The notes: generated by a model from the sequence alone, not told the origin. A stretch of DNA of 55,009 bases from Brevinematales bacterium (GCA_020052515.1 JAGVOW010000114.1:1-55009); one strand, 5' to 3'. Numbered from the stretch's first letter, positions 44,438 through 50,476 are shown. Numbers and translations are program-made.

Positions 44438-44583
44438 ATTTTTACCTCATAATTCGCTTTATCCGCCTGATACTCCAATAATTTTTTCTGGGAAATTAAA
44501 GAACTATAACTGACCATGATTCCATCTTTTTCAACATTGGCGCTGAATATTAACCCAAAATATCTGCCGGTAACAAAAATGAT
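44413..44583 (-). CDS. Possible small protein without a standard start codon
   Basis: An open frame of about 56 residues fills the gap before the primase: IIFVTGRYFGLIFSANVE then MVSYSSLISQKKLLEYQADK and an end overlapping the primase start by 25 bases. GGAGGGG (44594-44600) lies at normal distance from an ATC or ATT (44583/44580), but no ATG, GTG or TTG is in frame there. The alternative is translation from ATG 44516, giving 34 residues. The composition is protein-like. Uncertain, but it would explain a 180-base gap in a packed operon. Confidence 0.35.
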   Translation of the reverse strand: MIFVTGRYFGLIFSANVEKDGIMVSYSSLISQKKLLEYQADKANYEVKICDMTIRL

Positions 44584-44614
44584 TGTGATAAGGCCCCTCC
44601 AGAAATGTATTTTT

Positions 44615-45334
44615 CTACTTCTTGGCCCAAGAACAATCGTTCATCTTGCAATTAATTATCTGGCTCGTTTCGCCATCTATCCACAACAATTCTAATTCTT
44701 CTTTTGCGAAATTAACCGCCATAATTTCCATAACGACCTCATCTACCATGACCAGCTGACTTTTTTTGAATTTATCATTAACAGATACCGCCAGCCCGTC
44801 TGTTTTGTTTTTCTTTAGAATGGATTTCGCGTCCAAATCCTTGCCTTCTTTTAGTTCCTGAAGAAGCTCCTTTTTAATTTCCGATTCCTGCACCTGGGCC
44901 ACAAGTTTAAGTTTCCCTATGCCAATCTGATCAAAATGAGCCATGGCATCCTGGACTAACTCGTCAAAAGGTTTATCTTTTTCATCTAATAAAAGCAGAT
45001 CAATAGATTTTATTATATCGAAACGGTAAGACCTCGAAATAGGCAAATTTTCATCTGCCCAATCATGGACCCGTCCTTCCAATCCGAATTCTTTTTGATG
45101 AGTGTAAATAAAATGCCAGTCAAAAGCCATTTCCACGGTCATTTTTCTGACCTTTGAAAAGGATTTCTCAATTCTGTCCTTGATAAATTCTAAAGGAAGC
45201 AATTTCCCGCTTTCAATGTCAAAATAACGCCGTTTGAACCCGCCGTCGTCTTTTTCAACCAGAAGCAGTTGGGTATTTTCGGCGTGATGTTTTTGGCTTG
45301 CTTTAATATTAATCTTTAATTTATCAATACTCAT
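44615..45334 (-). CDS. ParA-linked protein, possible partition partner
   Basis: A 239-residue, soluble, charged protein immediately downstream of parA, overlapping it by ATGA. It begins SIDKLKINIKASQKHHAENT and has a helical middle and a C-terminal DELVQDAMAHFDQIGIGKLK block. It lacks ParB-type HTH text that I can recognise. The tight coupling suggests it acts with ParA as a centromere-binding or regulatory partner. A role in replication initiation beside the primase is an alternative. Confidence 0.55.
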   Translation of the reverse strand: MSIDKLKINIKASQKHHAENTQLLLVEKDDGGFKRRYFDIESGKLLPLEFIKDRIEKSFSKVRKMTVEMAFDWHFIYTHQKEFGLEGRVHDWADENLPISRSYRFDIIKSIDLLLLDEKDKPFDELVQDAMAHFDQIGIGKLKLVAQVQESEIKKELLQELKEGKDLDAKSILKKNKTDGLAVSVNDKFKKSQLVMVDEVVMEIMAVNFAKEELELLWIDGETSQIINCKMNDCSWAKK

Positions 45335-46086
45335 AAAATCCCCCGAATTTCACTGACAAACGCACGGTATTCTCTTTCCGGACGGGAACCTTTTGGTAGA
45401 AATTCTCCTGTCTGCGCGTATGTCCGGGTAACATCTATTGAATGATGAATCACAGTATCACACACCATCCCCTGGAACTCTTCTTTGATAGCATTCAGCA
45501 TAACTGCCTGAATATCTCTATTTTCCTCAAAATCAGTGACTAAAATCCGAGCCTCAAATTGTTTTCCGGTATACCTCCCCACTTTCCTGCAAGGCTCAAA
45601 CCCAGCCAATGTCATGCTAATGGCCCTAGCTGACCATTTTTCCGCTTGGGTTGGAAAAACGATCAAATCGCTGGCTATCACCGCGTTATTGGAAAGAATC
45701 CCCAGATCGTTTGGGGCATCGATTATACAGAAATCAAAATCATCTTCTACTTCTTGTAAAAGCTCGAATAAAATAAGTGATTTATTTGGATGTGCCGCCA
45801 ATTCGACCTCGATTAGCTTCAATTCCATTTCAGATGGGATAAAATAAAGATTTTTGTTTGCCGGGAAAACACACTCGCTTATTGAAATCTCTGACTTCAT
45901 CGCCTGGTGAATAGTCCTGCCGGTTATTTTCTCAATATCATCAAAAACATGAGATGTTGTGGCAGTTCTTGGATCAATATCTATCAAAAGTGTTTTCCCC
46001 TCCTGAGAAAAAATCTTTGCGGCGCTTATTGAACTCGTGCTTTTTCCAACGCCCCCTTTCAGGGAAGCAAAACTAATTGTTTTCAC
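45331..46086 (-). CDS. parA: ParA-family ATPase
   Basis: A deviant Walker-A partition ATPase of 251 residues. KGGVGKST lies at residues 10-17, with Lys10 and Lys15 as signature and catalytic lysines. A Walker A' DIDPRTATTSHVF follows, then FCIIDAPNDLGILSN as Walker B. It would move or pair replicons on the nucleoid. It uses a GTG start (46084-46086) behind GGAGG. In an integrated phage this suggests a plasmid-like or actively replicating phase. The downstream coupled gene is its probable partner. Confidence 0.92.
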   Translation of the reverse strand: MKTISFASLKGGVGKSTSSISAAKIFSQEGKTLLIDIDPRTATTSHVFDDIEKITGRTIHQAMKSEISISECVFPANKNLYFIPSEMELKLIEVELAAHPNKSLILFELLQEVEDDFDFCIIDAPNDLGILSNNAVIASDLIVFPTQAEKWSARAISMTLAGFEPCRKVGRYTGKQFEARILVTDFEENRDIQAVMLNAIKEEFQGMVCDTVIHHSIDVTRTYAQTGEFLPKGSRPEREYRAFVSEIRGIL

Positions 46087-46158
46087 ACTAAACCTCCTAA
46101 CGCCTGTAATCTAAACTGACAGACTTATAATTATTCCAAAGCACCGTTTTAACTATTG

Positions 46159-46980
46159 TCATTCTGCAATCTCCTTTATAGCTTTAAATATCTGCAAAGC
46201 CACCTGTGGCACTATCGCATTTCCTAATCCTTTAATTCTGTCCACCCGATGGGGTATCCTTGCATTTCCTCTACAAATTCCGGACTGAGTCGGCCAGTTA
46301 TCCCAGCCTGCAATAACATTCCGGGAACAGAATCCCGGTCCTTCTGACTCTCCGGAAGTGTCGCGTTCTTTGCGTCGTTCGCTGTTGGTGTGGGAAGTAA
46401 TCCCGATACTGCCAGGTCTATTAATCTTGCCGAGTAGGTCTCTCCGCTTTTTCTGGTGATGGTTCTCTTTCCGTTTGTGTTCATACCCCCACCCGTCATT
46501 GAAGTTACAGGAGTGGGCAATAATCCAGACCCTATCTCTTCTGTGCGGGGCATTGACGGCACAAGCTGGAACAATAAACGGTTCGCAGGTGTAACCCTCA
46601 TTTTCCAAGTCAGCAAGCACCTGGTCGAGTGCCAGCCCGATGATGCCAGTAACATTCTCCCCAACAATGAACGATGGCCGCATTTCTCTGATAACTCGTA
46701 GCATTTCAGGCCAGAGGAAACGGTCATCTTCCTTGCCTCGTTGTTTCCCGGCGACACTGAAAGGCTGGCAAGGAAATCCGCCGGAAATAATGTCAACTCG
46801 CTCAAGATTTTTCTTTCCGACCGTTCTAATGTCTCCATAGCGTTTCACCTCCGGGAAGTTCTTTGCAAGTACTCTCTGGCACCAAAGGTCAATCTCAATC
46901 TGCCATTTGTTCGAAAAACCAACCCATTCAGCAGCGAGATCAAACCCGCCGATGCCTGAAAACAAACTACCGTGCGTCAT
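46159..46980 (-). CDS. dcm: DNA cytosine-5 methyltransferase
   Basis: A C5-type enzyme of 273 residues with the SAM motif SLFSGIGGFDLAAEW (5-19), catalytic Cys71 in GGFPCQPFSVAG, the ENV motif (108-110), RRDR (147-150) and a C-terminal GLGNAIVPQVA (motif X). The target-recognition part is short. ATG 46980 is preceded by ACGGGA. A second reading frame with its own ribosome binding site runs through 612 bases of it (see 46224-46838). No restriction nuclease accompanies it, so it probably protects phage DNA. Confidence 0.92.
   Translation of the reverse strand: MTHGSLFSGIGGFDLAAEWVGFSNKWQIEIDLWCQRVLAKNFPEVKRYGDIRTVGKKNLERVDIISGGFPCQPFSVAGKQRGKEDDRFLWPEMLRVIREMRPSFIVGENVTGIIGLALDQVLADLENEGYTCEPFIVPACAVNAPHRRDRVWIIAHSCNFNDGWGYEHKRKENHHQKKRRDLLGKINRPGSIGITSHTNSERRKERDTSGESEGPGFCSRNVIAGWDNWPTQSGICRGNARIPHRVDRIKGLGNAIVPQVALQIFKAIKEIAE
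46224..46838 (-). CDS. Overlapping gene inside dcm (+1 frame)
   Basis: A 204-residue frame lies entirely inside dcm, one base out of phase. The start ATG 46838 is preceded by a perfect GGAGGTG (46846-46852) seven bases away, formed from dcm codons. It reads METLERSERKILSELTLFPA, then CYELSEKCGHRSLLGRMLL, GWHSTRCLLTWK, NRLLFQLVPSMPRT, SGLLPTPTANDAK and LSPEFVEEMQGYPIGWTEL. From memory, the last parts match a recurring phage/metagenome protein, often next to cytosine methylases, with LPTPTA and GWT motifs. Function is unknown; a role in target recognition by the methylase is a guess. Confidence 0.6.
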   Translation of the reverse strand: METLERSERKILSELTLFPADFLASLSVSPGNNEARKMTVSSGLKCYELSEKCGHRSLLGRMLLASSGWHSTRCLLTWKMRVTPANRLLFQLVPSMPRTEEIGSGLLPTPVTSMTGGGMNTNGKRTITRKSGETYSARLIDLAVSGLLPTPTANDAKNATLPESQKDRDSVPGMLLQAGITGRLSPEFVEEMQGYPIGWTELKD

Positions 46981-47203
46981 TCCCGTAACCTGATCCACCT
47001 TGTATTAAATGCAGGCACTTGAAAGCAGTTTTAAATTCCTGGCTGAAGGTAAATACTTTTGACTGATAAACTAAATCATAATTTCCGAAAAGTGGCTGAA
47101 CAAATCCTACAGAATCACCCTTTGCTCTATGCCACGCTGAAAGCTTCATCAATGCTAGATTCGGGAAATTGCACCCATCCACATCAATTAAACCTATTTT
47201 CAC
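46967..47203 (-). pseudogene. N-terminal fragment of a phage radical-SAM-like protein
   Basis: The reading MKIGLIDVDGCNFPNLALMK through YDLVYQSKVFTFSQEFK matches, from memory, the N-terminal third of a phage protein family that goes on to a Cys-rich radical-SAM core. Here it stops after LIQGGSGYGNDAR, where family members continue GGTGYG-I and onward. The stop falls 13 bases inside the dcm start. I read it as a deletion that joined this gene to dcm. Start is GTG 47203 behind GAGGT; the upstream in-frame extension (to 47284) may be the end of another gene. Confidence 0.5.
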
Positions 47204-47322
47204 TTCTACCTCACTACAGCCAAAATTAGCTAAAAAGGCTATGTGTTCGCTTCGCCAATCACAAGTTCTATACTTCGCTATCACTCAGCCTTTTGTAACT
47301 GCATTTAGCCGAGCTACATTAT

Positions 47323-47454
47323 TTAGCTTTGATATTCGCCCTGATTTTTCAATGCCTGTAAGCATACTTCATACGTTCCTGTACAGTAGCAAGTTAAGTA
47401 AATGTAGGCACTATAAGTCCCATCCGAATTTCTTTCAATTCTTACTGCTTTCAT
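47323..47454 (-). CDS. Small protein (43 aa)
   Basis: A 43-residue product, MKAVRIERNSDGTYSAYIYL, with a Cys-containing beta pattern (TCYCTGTYEVCLQ). GAAGGG sits four bases before the ATG at 47454, and the gene overlaps the end of the previous gene by 20 bases, as phage operons do. No family recognised. The strand pattern suggests a compact beta-hairpin protein. Confidence 0.5.
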   Translation of the reverse strand: MKAVRIERNSDGTYSAYIYLTCYCTGTYEVCLQALKNQGEYQS

Positions 47455-47788
47455 AGTGCCCTTCTTTCTTAAGAAAGCAAGTTTTCTCATCAAAAATAAA
47501 AACACTCATTCCAAGCTGATGGGCTATTTGACGTTCGAGCAACGCTCCAGACGATTTTATCCAATTCCCAAATAATACGATTCCATCGCACTCTAATAGC
47601 TCTAATATATCCGCTGTCAGGTAATCCCTGCGCGTTGGATTTGAAAATATAGAATCTAAATCTTTTCCTATCTTCGCGGGATTGATAATAGCGTGGCCTT
47701 GTTCTCTCAGAATTCTTTCCATATTAAAAAAAGCGGGGTAATTTTCTGCGGGCAATCCCGTCATCTTGCTGGATAAATAAAGCTTCAT
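47435..47788 (-). CDS. DUF4406/nucleoside-deoxyribosyltransferase-like protein
   Basis: A 117-residue Rossmann-type protein opening KLYLSSKMTGLPAENYPAFF, the hallmark of DUF4406, with CDGIVLFGNWIKSSGALLER and a short C-terminus. The family is related to nucleoside 2-deoxyribosyltransferases and is common in phage early regions; a role in nucleotide pools or base modification is suggested by homology only. GGGGACA precedes the ATG, which overlaps the methylase stop (ATGA). Confidence 0.75.
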   Translation of the reverse strand: MKLYLSSKMTGLPAENYPAFFNMERILREQGHAIINPAKIGKDLDSIFSNPTRRDYLTADILELLECDGIVLFGNWIKSSGALLERQIAHQLGMSVFIFDEKTCFLKKEGHYESSKN

Positions 47789-48753
47789 GAATGTCCCCCA
47801 TTAAATAAATTATCTTCTTTTGATATTCTCTTTTCAGCAATTTTAATGTATTGCGGATTTAATTCGATCCCTACATAATTTCTATCAAATTTCCTTGCTA
47901 CATTTCCAGTAGTTCCTGACCCCATAAAAGGATCAAGAATTATTCCGCCTTCAGGGCATCCCGCTAAAACACATGGCTCAATAAGCTTTGTTGGGAATGT
48001 AGCAAAATGAGCTTCTTTAAAAGGTTTCGTGGCAACGATCCAAACATCCCTCTTATTCCTCATGGCAAAACACTGTTCTTTTTTATTCATAAAATCCCAT
48101 CTATCATTAAATCCAGCATGCCTTCTTCCATGGCCCCTCTGCTTATCAGAATGTTTCCCATCATAAGAACGGGCATCTTTATAAACTGGGCGAATCCCGT
48201 TTCTTTCTGCTGTCGGCGCAGATTTATGATTTTCTTTGACTCTGTTTTTCCTATAATCATCAAAATAAATAGATGGTTCTTTGATCGCCTCAGCATTGTA
48301 AAAATATTTTTTAGATTTTGTTAGAAGAAAAATATACTCGTGGGCCCGAGTAGGACGGTCTGTGACACTCTCGGGCATAGGATTCGGTTTGCTCCATATT
48401 ATATCACTTCTCAAATACCATCCGCCAGATTGCAGGGCAAAGGCCACACGCCATGGAATCCCGCATAAGTCTTTTGGTTTTAATCCTCCACCATTACCTC
48501 CGGCCGTATAACTATCCCCTAAATTCAGCCATAGTGTAGCCTCTTTTTTCAATACCCTTTTAACTTCTCGAAACACATCAACCATTTTAGAAACATACTC
48601 TTCGGGTGTTTTCTCAAGCCCTAATTGCCCTTCTATTTCATAATCACGTAAACTCCAATATGGCGGGGAAGTTATGCAACAATCAATACAATTATCAGGA
48701 AAAGTTTTAACTACCTCTAAAGTATTACCTTGATAAATTTTATTTACTTCCAT
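47785..48753 (-). CDS. Beta-class DNA methyltransferase (N4-cytosine type)
   Basis: A 322-residue enzyme with motif IV SPPYW (CITSPPYWSLRDYE, about 28-41), which marks N4-cytosine methylases more than N6-adenine ones, and motif I DPFMGSGTTGNVARKF in the C-terminal part, followed by VGIELNPQYIKIAEKRI. Its DNA target is unknown. It is the third methylase of the phage and has no nuclease partner. The ribosome binding site (GAGG) is at long spacing. Confidence 0.9.
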   Translation of the reverse strand: MEVNKIYQGNTLEVVKTFPDNCIDCCITSPPYWSLRDYEIEGQLGLEKTPEEYVSKMVDVFREVKRVLKKEATLWLNLGDSYTAGGNGGGLKPKDLCGIPWRVAFALQSGGWYLRSDIIWSKPNPMPESVTDRPTRAHEYIFLLTKSKKYFYNAEAIKEPSIYFDDYRKNRVKENHKSAPTAERNGIRPVYKDARSYDGKHSDKQRGHGRRHAGFNDRWDFMNKKEQCFAMRNKRDVWIVATKPFKEAHFATFPTKLIEPCVLAGCPEGGIILDPFMGSGTTGNVARKFDRNYVGIELNPQYIKIAEKRISKEDNLFNGGHS

Positions 48754-48788
48754 ATATATTTTAACCTCATCAGCTAAGAATATTCCAC

Positions 48789-49025
48789 CTACCTAAAATA
48801 TTCTTTTGCTAAATTTAACGCTTCATCCAATATTTCATCTTCGATCACATCAAGCGGCCTGCAGTGGCGGCTTCTGGCATAATTATATACATCAATGTGG
48901 TATACATTGCTGATCTGGCCAAAAAGCTGACCCCAGGCATAAGAAGGATTTACTCTATTAACTTCAGCCCAGCGTAAAACCAATTTTCGAAGAGTCACCC
49001 TTTTTGTGAGGAAATGTTCTTTCAT
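48789..49025 (-). CDS. Small early protein, coupled downstream of the 50-aa gene
   Basis: The reading starts at ATG 49025, which overlaps the stop of the previous gene (ATGA), giving 78 residues: MKEHFLTKRVTLRKLVLRWA and VNPSYAWGQLFGQISNVYHI. Helical with an HTH-like spacing, ending in acidic DEILDEALNLAKEYF. A 9-residue longer reading from GTG has no binding site. The function is unknown; a DNA-binding or host-takeover role would fit an early gene. Confidence 0.6.
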   Translation of the reverse strand: MKEHFLTKRVTLRKLVLRWAEVNRVNPSYAWGQLFGQISNVYHIDVYNYARSRHCRPLDVIEDEILDEALNLAKEYFR

Positions 49026-49174
49026 CTGATTCCAAGCCTTTTGTTTTCCCACCAGCGGCGATCGTATTCAATGGCCTCTTTTCTTTTCTTCCAGCCTCGA
49101 ATATAAGCCCCTTCTTTCATATTCAGCCTGCGGTCCCTGATGGCTTCCAATAGTTCAATTATCTTATCCAGCAT
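49022..49174 (-). CDS. Small early protein (50 aa)
   Basis: A 50-residue product: MLDKIIELLEAIRDRRLNMK and a basic aromatic C-terminus (EYDRRWWENKRLGIR). GGGGGAATTT precedes the ATG. Its stop overlaps the next ATG (ATGA), so the pair is translated together. The N-terminal helix is amphipathic and the rest highly basic. No family recognised. Confidence 0.65.
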   Translation of the reverse strand: MLDKIIELLEAIRDRRLNMKEGAYIRGWKKRKEAIEYDRRWWENKRLGIR

Positions 49175-49185
49175 AAATTCCCCCT

Positions 49186-49395
49186 TTATTTATTTGCTTC
49201 GTCAATTTCAGCCGTGCTAAAGGTAGTGTGCAGTAATTTATTGATTTCCACTATCGCTTTGTTCAAATTTTCCCGGGAGCTTTTTGATGATTCAAAAACA
49301 GAAGAGTAAACAACCCCTAAAATTCCAAGCAACTTATGAATAGTTTTCCCATCCGCTTTTGATAATACAAGAGCTTTCCATTCAACAAATTTCAT
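49186..49395 (-). CDS. Small early protein (69 aa)
   Basis: ATG 49395 has AAGGAGC upstream, giving MKFVEWKALVLSKADGKTIH and a helical rest (SSRENLNKAIVEINKLLHT). A 12-residue longer reading is not supported. It is part of the leftward early operon between the HTH gene and the small coupled pair. No family recognised. Confidence 0.6.
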   Translation of the reverse strand: MKFVEWKALVLSKADGKTIHKLLGILGVVYSSVFESSKSSRENLNKAIVEINKLLHTTFSTAEIDEANK

Positions 49396-49405
49396 AACAG
49401 CTCCT

Positions 49406-49735
49406 TCATTGGTATTTAAAAATATTTTCACGAATATATGGCAATAATTCTATCGCGAACTGCCGTTTCTCTTCATCTGACAAATTTAAAAAGAAAGAAA
49501 CCCCTGGAGCTTCTTTCATATTTAGATAATTCATAATCTTTGTCTTTTCAATAAAATAATACGCTTTCTTTCCCACTACTTTTTTAACGCCGCCCATTTC
49601 TTTCCAATGATCATAGCAATAATCAAGAGAACATTTCATAAAAGCCGCTACATCTGATGGCCTCATTACTTCAGATTTTATGCTGATCGATTTTCTTCTC
49701 TCAAGCGCTTTTCTTCGCTGTCCCGTTAATCCCAT
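49406..49735 (-). CDS. Helix-turn-helix protein, first gene of the early operon
   Basis: A 109-residue protein with a winged-helix/excisionase-like segment: VMRPSDVAAFMKCSLDYCYD, KEMGGVKKVVGKKAYYFIEK and IMNYL. This pattern (HTH, then a lysine-rich wing) is that of MerR-like excisionases and small phage regulators. GAGGGTGAAG precedes ATG 49735. It lies directly after a leader with an intrinsic terminator, so its level depends on read-through. Confidence 0.65.
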   Translation of the reverse strand: MGLTGQRRKALERRKSISIKSEVMRPSDVAAFMKCSLDYCYDHWKEMGGVKKVVGKKAYYFIEKTKIMNYLNMKEAPGVSFFLNLSDEEKRQFAIELLPYIRENIFKYQ

Positions 49736-49768
49736 CTTCACCCTCTATCAAAAAAACTGATACAAAAC

Positions 49769-49804
49769 AAAAATGCCCGGAAGCGTGGTAGCGCTCCTCG
49801 GGCA
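49769..49804 (-). terminator. Leader terminator before the early operon
   Basis: Minus strand: TGCCCG-A-GGAGCG, loop CTACCA, CGCTTC-CGGGCA, then TTTTTG. That is a 12-bp stem with one bulge and one G-U pair, followed by a U-tract. It lies about 35 bases before the first early gene's start. A transcript must pass it to express the operon, so it is a likely attenuation or antitermination point. Confidence 0.75.
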
Positions 49805-49810
49805 AATGCA

Positions 49811-49869
49811 GCGGATAAAAATATCCAATCACCGTGACATCAAGCAATAAATGGATAAAAGCAATCCGC
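49811..49869 (-). promoter_or_regulatory. Structured leader upstream of the early terminator
   Basis: GCGGAT (49811-49816) pairs with ATCCGC (49864-49869), and TATCC (49822-49826) with GGATA (49853-49857) inside it, so the leader RNA can fold into a long two-tier hairpin just before the terminator. Further up, GCTACCAC (49882-49889) is complementary to GTGGTAGC (49785-49792), the terminator loop and arm. This would form an alternative pairing if that stretch is transcribed. Confidence 0.5.
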
Positions 49870-49911
49870 CGTTTATATAGGGCTACCACCCAATAATTTT
49901 AAAACTTCCTA

Positions 49912-49940
49912 TTGACTTTTAATTTCAACTGCATTAGAAT
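49912..49940 (+). promoter_or_regulatory. Rightward promoter facing a terminator
   Basis: TTGACT (49912-49917), 17-base spacer, TAGAAT (49935-49940). Predicted start near 49947, right at the base of the next hairpin. The same -10 (TAGAAT) is used by the tRNA-Tyr promoter of this window. Confidence 0.75.
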
Positions 49941-49948
49941 GTTTAGGA

Positions 49949-49985
49949 GGGGAGAACGTTAAAAAAGGCGTTCTCTCCTTTTTTT
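49949..49985 (+). terminator. Intrinsic terminator directly after a promoter
   Basis: GGGGAGAACG and CGTTCTCTCC form a 10-bp stem (one G-U) around TTAAAAAAGG, followed by T7 (49979-49985). It sits within a couple of bases of the predicted start of the rightward promoter, so most transcripts would be about 38 bases long. Confidence 0.8.
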
Positions 49986-49996
49986 GTTTCTGGCCG

Positions 49997-50040
49997 ATTA
50001 CTGATATACAATATTGATATCAATATTGTATATCAGTAAT
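49997..50040. repeat. Perfect 44-bp palindrome
   Basis: The 22-base arm ATTACTGATATACAATATTG-AT is followed immediately by its exact reverse complement, with no loop. It is AT-rich and ends 7 bases before a candidate -35 for the ribbon-helix-helix gene. An operator for a dimer-of-dimers repressor, or a cruciform site, is likely. Confidence 0.9.
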
Positions 50041-50046
50041 TTTAGT

Positions 50047-50076
50047 TTGTCAATAGTTTCAAAAAAAATATATATC
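50047..50076 (+). promoter_or_regulatory. Candidate promoter of the ribbon-helix-helix gene
   Basis: TTGTCA (50047-50052), then TATATA at 50069-50074 (spacer 16) or TATATC at 50071-50076 (spacer 18). Both -10 choices are acceptable, not strong. The position just after the palindrome suggests control by its binding protein. Confidence 0.4.
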
Positions 50077-50106
50077 ATAAAGCGATAACAACAATAGAGG
50101 TGCAAA

Positions 50107-50289
50107 ATGGATATACAAGAGTTAAAAAAACTAACTAAAAACAAATCAAAAGCTTTCCCAGTCCGTTTAAATCCTAAGCTTTTGGAATTATTCGATAAAG
50201 CTTTGGGGCAATCTCAAGAATATTCCTCAAGAAATGATTTCATTGAGTCCGCAATCATCGAATATCTAAAATCCAAAAAAATGTTGTAA
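50107..50289 (+). CDS. Ribbon-helix-helix (Arc/CopG-like) regulator
   Basis: The 60-residue protein has a short basic N-terminus, the antiparallel strand KAFPVRLNPKLLELF, a helix, and NDFIESAIIEYLKSKKML as the second helix. This is a standard RHH dimer. AGAGGTG precedes the ATG. RHH repressors bind repeated half-sites as dimers or higher oligomers, and a perfect 44-bp palindrome lies 66 bases upstream; autoregulation there is a natural inference. It may be the phage lysogeny regulator or a host gene at the boundary. Confidence 0.75.
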   Translation: MDIQELKKLTKNKSKAFPVRLNPKLLELFDKALGQSQEYSSRNDFIESAIIEYLKSKKML

Positions 50290-50299
50290 ATGTTATTTT

Positions 50300-50476
50300 T
50301 TAAATCCATTTGCAATCTATCATTTTCTGGACTAGCCGAGTTTGATCTATCAAATCCATCAGGCCGATTTTTTCTTCTATAAAATCCACCATGATTATTT
50401 TCATTTTTTTATCATTGAAAAGCACCGACTGCCCAATTTTAAATTTATCCCGAATAGAAACCTGATCGTTTTCCAA
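50300..50476 (-). CDS. Small protein with a TTG start
   Basis: A 58-residue product from TTG 50476, with AAGAAGG six bases before it: MENDQVSIRDKFKIGQSVLF then KKMKIIMVDFIEEKIGLMDL. It is beta-alpha in character with a charged surface. The frame stays open upstream for another 27 codons of plausible protein text, so a different, non-standard start could give a longer protein. It faces the ribbon-helix-helix gene. No family recognised. Confidence 0.45.
   Translation of the reverse strand: MENDQVSIRDKFKIGQSVLFNDKKMKIIMVDFIEEKIGLMDLIDQTRLVQKMIDCKWI

Larger units (their letters stand above)
17644..50290. mobile_element. HK97-type temperate siphophage integrated at tRNA-Ser
   Basis: The element starts at tRNA-Ser, followed by int and a nearly unbroken leftward gene series in typical siphovirus order from early genes through packaging, head, connector, tail, fibre and lysis. 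All structural modules needed for a virion are represented and none is visibly broken. The right boundary is set by the last phage-like gene (ribbon-helix-helix, ends 50289). It is approximate because no attR copy of the tRNA 3' end is visible. The element also carries three methylases, ParA and a primase-helicase, so it may replicate or partition actively. Confidence 0.85.

Noticed and set aside
37213-48753. A restriction-modification system
   Set aside because: Three methylases are present but no restriction endonuclease accompanies them. The HNH gene sits with terS and is of the packaging type.
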